Positions 1 to 10,400 of a stretch of DNA of 64,000 nucleotides are shown piece after piece. How positions within the stretch are numbered: the first letter of the stretch is position 1; each line of letters opens with the position of its first letter. This DNA is from Actinomycetes bacterium (lineage in GTDB: Bacteria; Actinomycetota; Coriobacteriia; Coriobacteriales; Eggerthellaceae): assembly GCA_023394615.1 (NCBI GenBank), contig JAEXAI010000012.1, forward strand, positions 62,001 to 126,000, given 5' to 3'. The notes below the pieces were generated by a model. It did not search any database. It worked only from the letters and a program-made list of their open reading frames with translations, and was not told the DNA's origin. A program made the translations under genes and the position numbers.

Positions 1-3000
1 AACTCGGAAGGTAAGCCCGGATCTGCTGTTGTGAAGTGCTGCGAGGGAGTGGGGAAAAACGTCATGCTGGCAGTATAGGCGGTCTTTCCGCCACTTGACT
101 CTCCCTTTGTCCAGGTGATGGGCACCGGTATTCCATTGGGGTATTCGTCATACATGCTGGAAGGATCTTTCACCCAGCCACTGCTGTGGTAGCCATAATA
201 GCCCAAACAATGCCACTGAGCCGTGGAAGGAAGAGTGGTCTTGCCAGTGTCGAACGTCGAGGTGTCGATCGAGAGCCACATCTTGTTGATTTTAATGCGG
301 TATTCCGCCTTCACGGTTACTTCGGCTTTGGGCATGGTGAACGTCGCATAAGGATTGGTTGCCTGATCCCCAAGAACCTCTGGGGCATCCTTCCACGTTT
401 CGGTCGCCTTATCCCATACCTTTGCGGTCCATTTGACGAAATAGGTTCCATCGGGTGACTTGGGGTCGAGTGTTACTTTTTCAGCAATCTTGAGTTTCGT
501 TTCGGTTACCTGATAGTGTTGCAAAGAGGCATCTGTCGCGACACTCACATACAGCTTGGTCTTCCCTAAATTGTAGGTAAATGTGGCCGTATCACTTTTC
601 TTGCCGTAAGCCATAACATAGGCCTCAACCGTATAGGTCGTGTCCAAAGAACCGTACATGGTCAGCGGAATGGAGCCGCTGTAGAGCTTCCATTCACTTT
701 GATTGTCATAACCATATGCTTGCTTATGAACCCGGTAGTAGATGGCTCCGCCCGCATTCGAACTGCTGAGTTCCAACGGGGTGTCGCCGGTGATAGAGCC
801 ATCGGCAAGATTCGCCGTAGGTTTTTTCACAGTCACACTGGAAGTATCGACGTCGATGGGCGTGGTGTCTTTTGTGTAAAAGTCGTCGTAGCTGCGCAAC
901 CACGAAAGGTACACTTCAGGGCAATGCCCCAAAGCGATGGTACCCGAATTGTACAGCAGCGTGCCTATATAGACTTGGGTTTCCGTGCTACCTGAGCTGA
1001 GGTCCACATCATAGTTGCGGTCTTGGCAGACAAGAGTGAACAGGAAATCCCCTAAAACGGGCCAATCCTTCGCGAGCGTCTGCTTTTCAGTTGCCGTCAG
1101 ATAATCTCCCACGCAGGGAGAATACCCATTTGAATTCATGAGAAGACCCCAGAACTCATTCAGATAGTCCTTTTTACTCGCGTCCGTAGCACTGTTCCAA
1201 TGAAGTACGACATCATTGTAGATTGCCAGCTCATCGTACCATTTAAGGTTGCCGGTTACACCGCCCATGGCGCTCTCGAGGCCAGCGAGATCAGTGGGAG
1301 ATTTGGATTTCAACATGCCCGCAACATCGCGAAGCGCATCTTGTAGTGACATGCCATTGGTGGAAAGAGCGCTTACTTTTGTCGCATAGTTGTAGCGATA
1401 CAGGCTCGCGTCAGTCCCCAATGCCCATGTCTGCAGTTTTTCCATGAAACTGGATTCAAAATTCTCGGCTGAATTCAGATTGCCCGCATCTTTCGAATAG
1501 GAGGCAACATTGACTTCCGTGGTCGTAGCCGAAAGTCCGATGCCGCTTTTGAAGATATTGAGGGTCGCTGCATGGTAATAGTCCTCAAACGTGATGGTGC
1601 GATTCACGGCTGTAAGTTGAGCGAGCATCAGGGCGCGCTGGTTTAGATAAGCGCTTGACGTGTAGTCCACGCTCAGCTGTGTATTGTCACATTGGTTGGT
1701 ATCTGTCGTAGATGATGAGTCCACAACGGCACCAGCAGTGCCACCGGGCATGTAGTGGTCGACACCGTAGCGTTTGAATCCCATCTGGCTCATAGCCACC
1801 AGTGGCACCAGGTCAGACTTGTTGATTATGTTGTGTATGCAGTTGTACTTTGCGCCGTAATACTCTTTCGACTTCAGGCCGCCCTGCGGCGCAGCGGTGC
1901 AGTATCCATACACCTGATTTCCAGAATATACCGCGCTGCTATCATCATAGATAGGGATGCCGTCGACCAGCCGTTTGGAAGTAAGATTTGCTGTAGCTCC
2001 AGCGCGGGAAAAGCCGACTACCCAGAACTTCACCTTCCCCTTCTTGGCTGCTTCCAACAGAGCAGGGTCGTTCTTGATGTAGCTGACGACATCGGCGGTA
2101 ACCTGATCCGCAGCGTTCGCGAAACCCTCTTCTTCACCATTCTCGCCCACGGTCACGTTGCTTGCCCATTCGCTTTCATACCCTGCGCCGCGAATGGCGA
2201 TGGGCACCAAAACATAGTCATTCCCATCCACCTTTATATTCTTCTGGGAAATAGCGACCCCGATGGTGTCGGTGCCGGGCTTCTGGGTGTAGGTTTCCTT
2301 GATGTAGGTTTTGGAATCATTGCAGCCGATATCGCTGAACAGCTGTTTGACATGGGAGAACTTGTTGGAGTAATCAGATGTGCTGCTGCCGGCGTTCGCG
2401 CCGAAAGCGCTCATGGCCAGATTGAGCGACATAGTGGCCAGATGGTTGTCATACACACTTGGGTCTTTTGAGAAGAACCCGTCGGAATAATAGAAGACGG
2501 AATCAAGGTCGTCAGTGTTGTTGACGTTTGAAGCATACGTGAAAGTGCCCTTTATCAGATCGCTGCCCTCGTAAGTGCCCACCTTGGAAGTACCTGGTGT
2601 GACTGTCGTCGGGCTGACCGGGGCAGGGGCAGTGCCCTTCTCCCACAGCAGCTCCCTGCTGCCACCTTGTGCTGCAGGTACCCAGTTTATATACCTATTC
2701 GCCACATTTGAAAAGAAAACCGATGCCGTATAAGTGCCCGACTTGCTGAGTGCACGGCCAGAATCACGGGTTGTGTAGATGCCTATTTTGGACGTATAGT
2801 CGGGCATGGAAGTTATGAGGGCATGGGCACCGGTGTCCCCTAAATGCAGGTCGTTTGCATGACTGTCGCTCGTTGCGGTATTCTCGCTAATCACCATAGT
2901 GCCTGATAGCGAGATATCGTCAACCGAAGACACATAGACGCCGCCGCCGTAATCTTCGGAAGCATGGTTGCCCTTGATGGTGCAATCTCCTAGACCGTTG

Positions 3001-4019
3001 TTGTTGCCATTGTCGTAGACCCCACCACCTTGCACGGCTGTATTTCCATTGATGGTGCAGCCCATAAGCGTTGCGGTTCCTCCGGCGTCAATATAGGCAC
3101 CGCCGCCGTTTCCCTTAGCGGTGTTGTTCGAAATCTTCATACCGGTGACATTGGTTACCTTGTGGTTGATGTAGATGCCACCGCCGTCTTTGCCGCAAGA
3201 ATTATTCGTGACCGATCCGCCTGCAAGCTCCAAACTGCTCGCATCGGTATAGATGCCGCCACCATGTCTTTTTGCAGTATTGTGGTCTATCGACGAAGCC
3301 GCATCCAACGTGATGCTGGAATAGCTTTTATTCGCATACAAGCCTCCCCCATCGATGTCGGCGTAGTTGTAGGAAATGGTGCTGCCTACAAGCTTGAGCG
3401 TGGTGTGCTCGCCGTCCATTTCAATGGCCCCGCCGTAGCCGCCCCCTGATACGGCCCAGAAATCATCGCTCATATTGCCGCAGAGGGTAACCTGCGAAAG
3501 GTTCACCTTCGATGCAGCTTTCATATGGATTGCGCCTGCACCGTTGCAGCTGTAGCCGCCAGCGATTACGCCGCCGGAAACATTGGTTTGGCTGGCGCTG
3601 GGATCCGCATACCAGACACCGTTGCTCAAACGACCGTTGTGCACTATGGAGGTATCACCACCATTGACGTTGAGGGTGGCCGAATCGCTTACGTAGATGA
3701 CCTCACCGTCTTTTTTGCTGGCAGATGAATCATCGCTTGCCAGATGACGGTTTATCATGTGACCGTTGAGGTTGAGCGTGATCTCCACACCTTCCGGCAC
3801 TTTAAGGGCCTGGGTTGTGTTCCAATCGGCAAGCAGATTGATGGTGCCACCTTTTTCAGCGACTACGTATGACCAAGCCTCCGAATAGGTTGAAAATGTC
3901 TTACCGCCTACAGCCGCGACATCACCGGTTTTCGCGTGGGCTATCGCAGGAAAAGCCATCGCCAATAAAAGCATCATGACGGATACGATGAAAAAACGAT
4001 TGATAGTGCGCCTCTTCAT
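1..4019 (-). CDS. Giant secreted surface protein, beta-helix plus lipase-like domain (partial, 3' end beyond window)
   Basis: The open frame runs from ATG at 4019 off the left edge without a stop, giving 1339 codons. A signal peptide (MKRR start, hydrophobic core, AIAHA cleavage-like end near residue 29) is followed by a right-handed beta-helix region (about residues 90-390, many GGG-(I/V/A)Y and N-T-A turns). Next comes an alpha/beta-hydrolase region with the nucleophile-elbow motif GFSRAG (Ser about 671) and later the SDLVPLVAMSQMGF and DHYMPGG segments typical of lipase-like Asp and His positions. A chitobiase C-terminal-like domain and an InlB-type domain follow. It is a close paralogue of the next gene upstream (4418-13009) and very probably arose by tandem duplication. 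GAGGGG sits 4 bases before the ATG. Role in adhesion or lipid ester hydrolysis at the cell surface is inferred. The missing end probably carries further repeats and a wall anchor. Confidence 0.8.
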   Translation of the reverse strand, partial: MKRRTINRFFIVSVMMLLLAMAFPAIAHAKTGDVAAVGGKTFSTYSEAWSYVVAEKGGTINLLADWNTTQALKVPEGVEITLNLNGHMINRHLASDDSSASKKDGEVIYVSDSATLNVNGGDTSIVHNGRLSNGVWYADPSASQTNVSGGVIAGGYSCNGAGAIHMKAASKVNLSQVTLCGNMSDDFWAVSGGGYGGAIEMDGEHTTLKLVGSTISYNYADIDGGGLYANKSYSSITLDAASSIDHNTAKRHGGGIYTDASSLELAGGSVTNNSCGKDGGGIYINHKVTNVTGMKISNNTAKGNGGGAYIDAGGTATLMGCTINGNTAVQGGGVYDNGNNNGLGDCTIKGNHASEDYGGGVYVSSVDDISLSGTMVISENTATSDSHANDLHLGDTGAHALITSMPDYTSKIGIYTTRDSGRALSKSGTYTASVFFSNVANRYINWVPAAQGGSRELLWEKGTAPAPVSPTTVTPGTSKVGTYEGSDLIKGTFTYASNVNNTDDLDSVFYYSDGFFSKDPSVYDNHLATMSLNLAMSAFGANAGSSTSDYSNKFSHVKQLFSDIGCNDSKTYIKETYTQKPGTDTIGVAISQKNIKVDGNDYVLVPIAIRGAGYESEWASNVTVGENGEEEGFANAADQVTADVVSYIKNDPALLEAAKKGKVKFWVVGFSRAGATANLTSKRLVDGIPIYDDSSAVYSGNQVYGYCTAAPQGGLKSKEYYGAKYNCIHNIINKSDLVPLVAMSQMGFKRYGVDHYMPGGTAGAVVDSSSTTDTNQCDNTQLSVDYTSSAYLNQRALMLAQLTAVNRTITFEDYYHAATLNIFKSGIGLSATTTEVNVASYSKDAGNLNSAENFESSFMEKLQTWALGTDASLYRYNYATKVSALSTNGMSLQDALRDVAGMLKSKSPTDLAGLESAMGGVTGNLKWYDELAIYNDVVLHWNSATDASKKDYLNEFWGLLMNSNGYSPCVGDYLTATEKQTLAKDWPVLGDFLFTLVCQDRNYDVDLSSGSTETQVYIGTLLYNSGTIALGHCPEVYLSWLRSYDDFYTKDTTPIDVDTSSVTVKKPTANLADGSITGDTPLELSSSNAGGAIYYRVHKQAYGYDNQSEWKLYSGSIPLTMYGSLDTTYTVEAYVMAYGKKSDTATFTYNLGKTKLYVSVATDASLQHYQVTETKLKIAEKVTLDPKSPDGTYFVKWTAKVWDKATETWKDAPEVLGDQATNPYATFTMPKAEVTVKAEYRIKINKMWLSIDTSTFDTGKTTLPSTAQWHCLGYYGYHSSGWVKDPSSMYDEYPNGIPVPITWTKGESSGGKTAYTASMTFFPTPSQHFTTADPGLPSE

Positions 4020-4240
4020 GAGTTCCCCTCACATACATTGCCACATAAGCTTTGTCCCACAATCATGTGAACAACCCGCTCAATACCAATCGGCAGAGCA
4101 CGGAAGCCACTGCCGGAAAATGGATTTGCACATGCCGGCTCATCCCATCAGAGCGCATGCCGTAAATCATGGTTTTTCACACAGATTTTATTCTACTCCA
4201 ATATAGGATTATTCTATTGTTAAATTTCTTGTCTCAGCAG

Positions 4241-4295
4241 TTCAATGAGCTATTTGATTAACATAGAATGCAGTCGAAATTCGCGGCTCATTGAA
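4241..4295. repeat. 10-bp perfect inverted repeat upstream of the 4019 gene
   Basis: TTCAATGAGC at 4241-4250 is matched by GCTCATTGAA at 4286-4295, leaving a 35-base loop. It has no U-run and lies upstream of the probable promoter, so it could be an operator or a chance structure. Confidence 0.35.
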
Positions 4296-4353
4296 ATGTA
4301 GTGCGGTTGCAGTATAGTCAATCGCTTAGCCCGACGCTCAGAATGGAGCTAGA

Positions 4354-4390
4354 ACAAAAAAACAGGCCAACCGAATTTATCGATTGGCCT
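4354..4390 (-). terminator. Rho-independent terminator of the giant surface gene
   Basis: On the minus strand an AGGCCAA/TTGGCCT hairpin (bases 4390-4364) with an additional imperfect inner stem is followed directly by GTTTTTTT. It lies 28 bases after the stop codon of the 2863-residue surface protein. Confidence 0.85.
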
Positions 4391-4417
4391 GCATCATCCC
4401 TACTCGCAGATTCGCTC

Positions 4418-7400
4418 CTAACGCGGTCGAGCGCGCCTGCAACGTGCAGCCGCATATGCTAGAAGCGATATGGCTAGCCCGATGACAAGCAAGAGCGTCT
4501 GCAACTCGAACGCAGTTGAATCGGATGTGTTGGGAGCAGCAGAAGCCGAAACGGATCCGCCGGAAGTGCCTTGACCGGATACCGAACTGCCAGAGGATCC
4601 CGCGCTAGAAGAAGAACCGCCCTTTCCTGAATCGCCAGCGCTGTCACCCGTGGCATCCTTGTTCCACACGGCATGCAGGGTGACGATGTCGCCGTCAACG
4701 GTCGTGAGGTCTTTCACACGCGCGCCATCCGCGTAAGTCGCCGCTGTAGCTGCGGGGTCTATTGACCAGCCGATGAACGTATATCCAGCGTATGCCATAC
4801 CTACAGCCTTCGTCAAAGCGGTTTCCGCACCGTAAGCCATCGTCTGATCGGACGGTGCGCCCACACCGCCATTGGCATCGAACTTCACCGTATATGTATT
4901 CGCGGCAAAATGCGCCGTAAATTTTGTGTCCACATAGATGCCGGTCGCTTTAGCCGCAGCCGCGATGTCGGCGACGGAAAGCATGGCAGCAGAACCAGCG
5001 GAACCACTGCCGTTGGCGTTTGCATAAGTCCAGTTGGTAAAGTGGTATCCCGCATCTGCCTGGGCTGTGACAGGCAGAGGTTCGCCGGTAGCGGCACCGA
5101 TTGTATCTGTTTCCACGTCAACCGTACCAGCGTCGTCTGCTAAATAGGACATCGTGGCGCTCTTCTCGCTCCACTGCGCGAACAGCTTTACTTCGCCGCC
5201 TTGGTCGGCGGTAAGGTTTTCGACCTCTTCACCGTCTTTGTAGGTTGTCCCGGATCCGTCGGCATTCGTGCTCCAACCTGTGAAGGAATATCCCGCGCAC
5301 GTGAACCCGTTGGAAGTGAGCGGCGCCTTCGTATCGTAAGTCATACCCGCCTGATTCGTGGACCCTGCGACAATAGAACCCATAGGCGCGTTTCCCATGA
5401 AGGATACCGTGTATGTGTTGGCGGCCATATGCGCTGTGAATGCGCAGGGGATGTAGTACGAGCTCGCACCCGTGCCGACGATGCAACAGGCGGCAGCGTC
5501 ATCCGATGTGAGCGTTGCAGAAACGCCCGACGACTGGGATACCGTCCCCTCCGTGCCCTGAACGGTCTTGTAAGTCCAGCCGTTGCCTTCGCTCGCATCG
5601 AAGTGGTAGCCCATGTTGGGCACTGCCGTGGAACCCGATGGAGGCTTCACGGACGTGCCGCCGACCGACTCGGCTGCTGGGTTGCAGGAACCATGCACAG
5701 CGCCGTCCGCGCTTGCTGCAACCGAATAGGAAACAGCGGCCTCGGGAAGCGCGAACCATACCGCATGCAGCGTGACGATGGGCGGTTTGGCCGCAGCGGG
5801 ATTGCCGGTTGTAAGATCGTTAACCTGGGCCGCATCGGCGATGTAGCGGGATGAATCCCCCACTTTCCAACCAGCGAAGACGTAGCCTTTGCAGGTGAGC
5901 GTATTCGCGGTGAGCGGCTTTGCCGTGCCGTAGACGAAGCCCGTCTCGTCGCTCATCGAGCCTTCCACAGTAGCACCGGAAGGCGCGTTCGCATCGAAGC
6001 GAACCGTGTAGGGGTTGCCCTTAAAATGCGCCACATAGGCAGTATTGGCCGTGGCCGTACCGGGATTGAGCGCGGCATCTGCTGAGACTAGGGTCTCAGA
6101 GCCCGAGAGCGTCCAGTTCACGAAGTGATAGCCGGGGTTTGCCGTGGCCGTGGAGCCCGTAAAGCTGCTACCCGACGGCAGCGACTCAGAGACAGGCGAC
6201 ACCGTGCCATGGGATGCATCGTCGGGCGCATAGGTAAGCGTGACGTTCTCGTTCGTCGTCCACACGGCATAGAGCGTGACTGCATCACCATTCTTGTCTT
6301 TGCCAGCCAAGTTCAAGACGCTCTGAGCGTCAGTATAAATCGCGCTAACGGCGTTTTTGTCCGTGGACCAGCCTGCAAAAGTATGCCCCTCGCAGGTGAA
6401 GCGGTTTGCGGTGAGCTTCGCAGACGCGCCATAGGTCATGTCAATCGGATCTATGGAACCGACAACCGCAGCGCCCGCAGGTGCATTTCCATCGAAGGAT
6501 ACCGTGTAAGTGTTCGCGGCGAAGTGGGCCACCAAGGCTACACTGGTGTAGAGACCGTGAGCACGAGCTGCTTTGTCCACTTCCTCGCCGGTAATCGTTG
6601 CTTTCGTTGAGACAGGCGTCGTAGACTTGGAACCGTAAAGCGTCCAGCCAACCGACGCATCAAAGTGGTAGCCTTCTGCCGCTTGCGCAGTGGAGCCCTT
6701 TGCCGTGCCCGCAACTGCTCCTGCTGCAACCCTTTCCAAGGCTAGGCTACACGAGCCCATAGCGGAATCAGCCGAATTGTACGAGATCAGCGCATCGGAG
6801 AGTTTCACCCACACGGCATAGAGAATGACGGTGTCGCCGTTCACAGCGGAAAGACTCGTCACCGACTGGCCGTCAGCATAATCGGCCTTGGTAGCCGTCT
6901 GCGATTTCGACCAACCCAAGAATGTGTATCCATTGCGAGTGAAGGCGTTGGCAGTGAGGTTCTTCGGTGCGCCATAGGAAAAGCCCGTCTCGTCGACGGT
7001 CTGCGGGGTTGCGCTGCCATCATTGGCGTTGAACTTGACCGTGTACGCATTCGCTTTGAAATTGGCGATGTATGATTTGCTTTCCTCGGGCGTGCCCGGC
7101 TGCAGATTTGCATCAGTACCAACCTCAGTATCGCCTGATGTCCAATTCGCGAACGTGTAACCTTCCGCAGCCTTGGCAGTGGCACCCGTAGCTTTTTCGC
7201 CGCTTGCCACCATTTCATAAGCAGGAGTCACCGACCCATGGGCGTCGCTATCAGGTGCATAAGAAAGCTTGAACGGAGGCGTATCGACAAGAACCGCCGA
7301 CGTGACAGTGGCCTTCAAGGTGTCGCCATCTGCCGCGACAACCACCGTTACGTAATTCGCAGACGTGTCGCATTTCCACTTCTCGGGTGTGGCTGATGTT

Positions 7401-10400
7401 TGTTTGACTGCGTAGACGAAGGTGCCTGCTTGCGTAAGGGTCAGGCGCCCGAACCCAACTGCTTGCGTTCCTTTTCCCGAAACCGTCACCGAACTCGATG
7501 TTTGCTCAGGCACAGGAGCGCTATCGATAGGCTCTATCGTGAAGGTGAAGCCTGTTTGAGCGTAAACGCTACCCGTCACCTTTTGCTTGAGCAAGGCATA
7601 TGCATCTGTCGCAGTATCGATTGTAATCGGCTGGTACACCTTGGCCTTCACCTTGAAGACAAGGTTCACCTTGGTCATGCTCTCGTCTGTCGCCAGCACA
7701 TGCTCAGGCAATGTGAGCGACCCGCTTATGACGACCGTTTGCTCCGCTGTGCTGCTTGGATCATAGGAGACGTTGTTCAGGTTCCACACGACGCCTGCCG
7801 AAGCAGGACCTCCGGCATCAGTAGAAATCGAGATGGTTTTCGGAAGCTCAATCGCATCAAGTGAGATGCCGTTGCTCTGATCGGCAACGGTCGGCTGTGT
7901 GACCCCCAGAAGATTGTAGCTCTTGGCTTCAACCGTGAACTGGCACGTGACCTCCAACGAGAGGCCCTTGGTATTGCCCAAGCCTTCGGGCAACGTGATG
8001 GTTCCAGTGGCCATACCGGTTTGCTGGTCTGTGCTCGCTGGATCATAGCCTTTAACTTTTGCAGAATCCCAAGTGACAACGGCAGCCGAAGCGCCCGTAT
8101 CGGTAGTGATGCTTACCGCCGAGGGCAGCTTTGCCGACAAGATGCTATCTATGCTCGTCCCGTTTTCGATGCCGCCCACTGCGGCAAGACTCCCCACGCT
8201 CACCAGGTTGGGGTCAGATGTGGACGGGAACGCATACGCAAGAACAAGGTTGCCATCCCCGTCAGTCGATATGGAATCGGACGAAACAGCAACACCATTC
8301 ATGGTCACCTTCGCGTTATCGGCGAGCACGAACTTCGAGCCCAATGTCTTTTTTCCTTCATTGGAAAGCCCGATTGTCGCGACATAAGTCGTAGAGTAAG
8401 CAGCAGTTTTATCGGCAGGCGTCCAGTCGAGCGAAAAGTATTTCGAATCGAGCTGATACGTGTTGGTGATTTTGACGCTGCATCCGGTTATGCCGGTCGT
8501 AAGCGCCGTCCCCGCAACAGGTGCCGCAACGGAAAGGTCCAGCTCGTTGACGACGGGAATGTAGTTGGCCGTAAGCTCGATGTCCGAAGCGGGCATCGTG
8601 AAATCGATGGTGGTATCCGATGCGTTATTGCTAGTGACGTAGGGGTCGCACTCCGTCCAACCGACGAAAACCTCATCCTGTACCGAAGGGGCAGGCAGGC
8701 TCACCTTACTGTCGCTTGCATATTCGAAATTGCGCGCCTCCGTATCCATATACTTCTGAGCGTACTCGTCATAGCAGTTCACCGTTACGCGCTGCGAGGT
8801 CGGTGGGTTCTTCACCTGATACGTCTTGGAGATGGTCACGCTCCCATCCGAATTCGCACTGATTGCAGCTTCGCTCTTGCCATTCAGCGTGATCGCGATC
8901 CCACTTGACTTGAAAGCGAAAATAGTGGGAAGAGAATCCGTATCGGTTTTCGTGAAGTGCTGCGAGGGATCGGGGAAGAACGTCATGCTCGCGGTGTAGA
9001 ACGTCTTATCATCGGCAACGGCGCCCTTTGTCCAAGTGATGGGGAGCAACTTGCCATTGCTGTACTCGTAATCTACAGAGGCGGCGTCGTCGGGCCAGCC
9101 GACGCTGCGATACCAAATCGCCCCCTTGCAGGCCCACTCGGCCGTTGCGGGGAGCACGGCAGAACCCGTATCGAACGTCGACGTATCAAGGGAAATCGAG
9201 ATACTGCCTATTTTGGAGCCATAGTGAGCCGTTACCTCAACCTCACCCTTGATCATAGTGAAGGTCGCGTAAGGGTTGCTTGCCTGGTCGCCGAGAATCT
9301 CCTGCGTCTTGTCAACCCACTTTTTGGTCGCATCATCTAATACCCTGACAGTCCAACCAGTGAAGATGGCATCAGTTGGCGTCTTCGGGTCGAGTGTCAC
9401 AGTGTCGCCAATCAGCGGCTTACTGTCTGTGTAGGCTGTTTTGGTAATATCCCCGTTCGAAGCGACACCTATATGCAATATACCTTTCCCGATCTTGTAG
9501 GTGTAGGTGACCGTGTCGCTTTTTACGCCATATTCCATTGCATAGGCTTCGACCGTGTAGGTTGTTTCAAGTGAGCCATATATGCTCAGCGGAATGGAGC
9601 CGCTGTAGAGTTTCCAGTCACCCTGGTCGTCATGGCCTTCTGCTTGCATGCGCACCCTATAGTAGATTGCACCGCCCGCATTCGAGCTGCTCAACACAAG
9701 CGGGTCCTTGCCGGTTATGTAGCCCGAATTAAGATTTGCCGTGGGAGAGGCAACAGTCACTTCCGAGGTGTTCACATCAACGGCCGTGGTATCGCTGCTG
9801 TAGAAGGTGTCGTAGCTGCGAAGCCAGGCGAGGTTCACTTCGGGGTAGTGCCCCTGCATGATGCTCGTCGCGTTGTAGGCCAGCGTGCCGATAAGCATCT
9901 GCCCTTCGGTAAGACCGTATTTCGCACTATATTCGATGTTGTAGTCGTAATCATAATCCTTTGAAACAAGGGTAAACAGGAAATCCCCTAATACCGGCCA
10001 GTCCTTGGCGAGCGTCTGCTTTTCCTGATACGTCAGGTAGTCGCCCACGCAGGCAGAATAGCCGTTCGGTTCCATAAGATAAGACCAGAAACTATCAAGG
10101 TATTCCTCTTTTTTCGACGTGGAAAGATCGTCCCAGCCCCTTATGACGTTCCAATAAAGATCCAGGGCCTCCCCCGTGCCTATATTGCCGGTTATGCCGC
10201 TCGCAGCTGCCTCGATGCCTGCGATTTCCGTTGGAGATTTCGAATAGACCAAGGCTACGATGTGCTGAAGGGCGGTCTGAAGAGATTCGTCAGCCCCGCC
10301 GATGCTGTTCGCCGTATCCGCATAGCTTATGCGATAGAAGTTCTCGCCAGGCTTGATCACCGCAAGAGGCCCGAAAGACCAGAACTGCAGCATCCTCATG

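Larger units (their letters stand above)
4020..4417 (-). promoter_or_regulatory. Gene-free region between the two giant surface genes (leader and promoter region)
   Basis: This 398-base stretch holds no convincing gene. On the minus strand it contains, in order, the terminator of the upstream paralogue (4354-4390), a 10-bp inverted repeat (4241-4250 and 4286-4295), two TAGAAT-like hexamers in an AT-rich patch near 4185-4220, and a leader of about 150 bases up to the ATG at 4019. That leader resembles the leader of the upstream paralogue, ending in the shared string TATGTGAGGGGAA. A promoter is likely in the AT-rich patch, but no clear -35 box is visible. Confidence 0.45.

Noticed and set aside
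8021..8908. 295-codon plus-strand frame inside the giant surface gene
   Set aside because: It is an antisense shadow of repetitive, codon-biased sequence; many similar ones lie across 1-13009.
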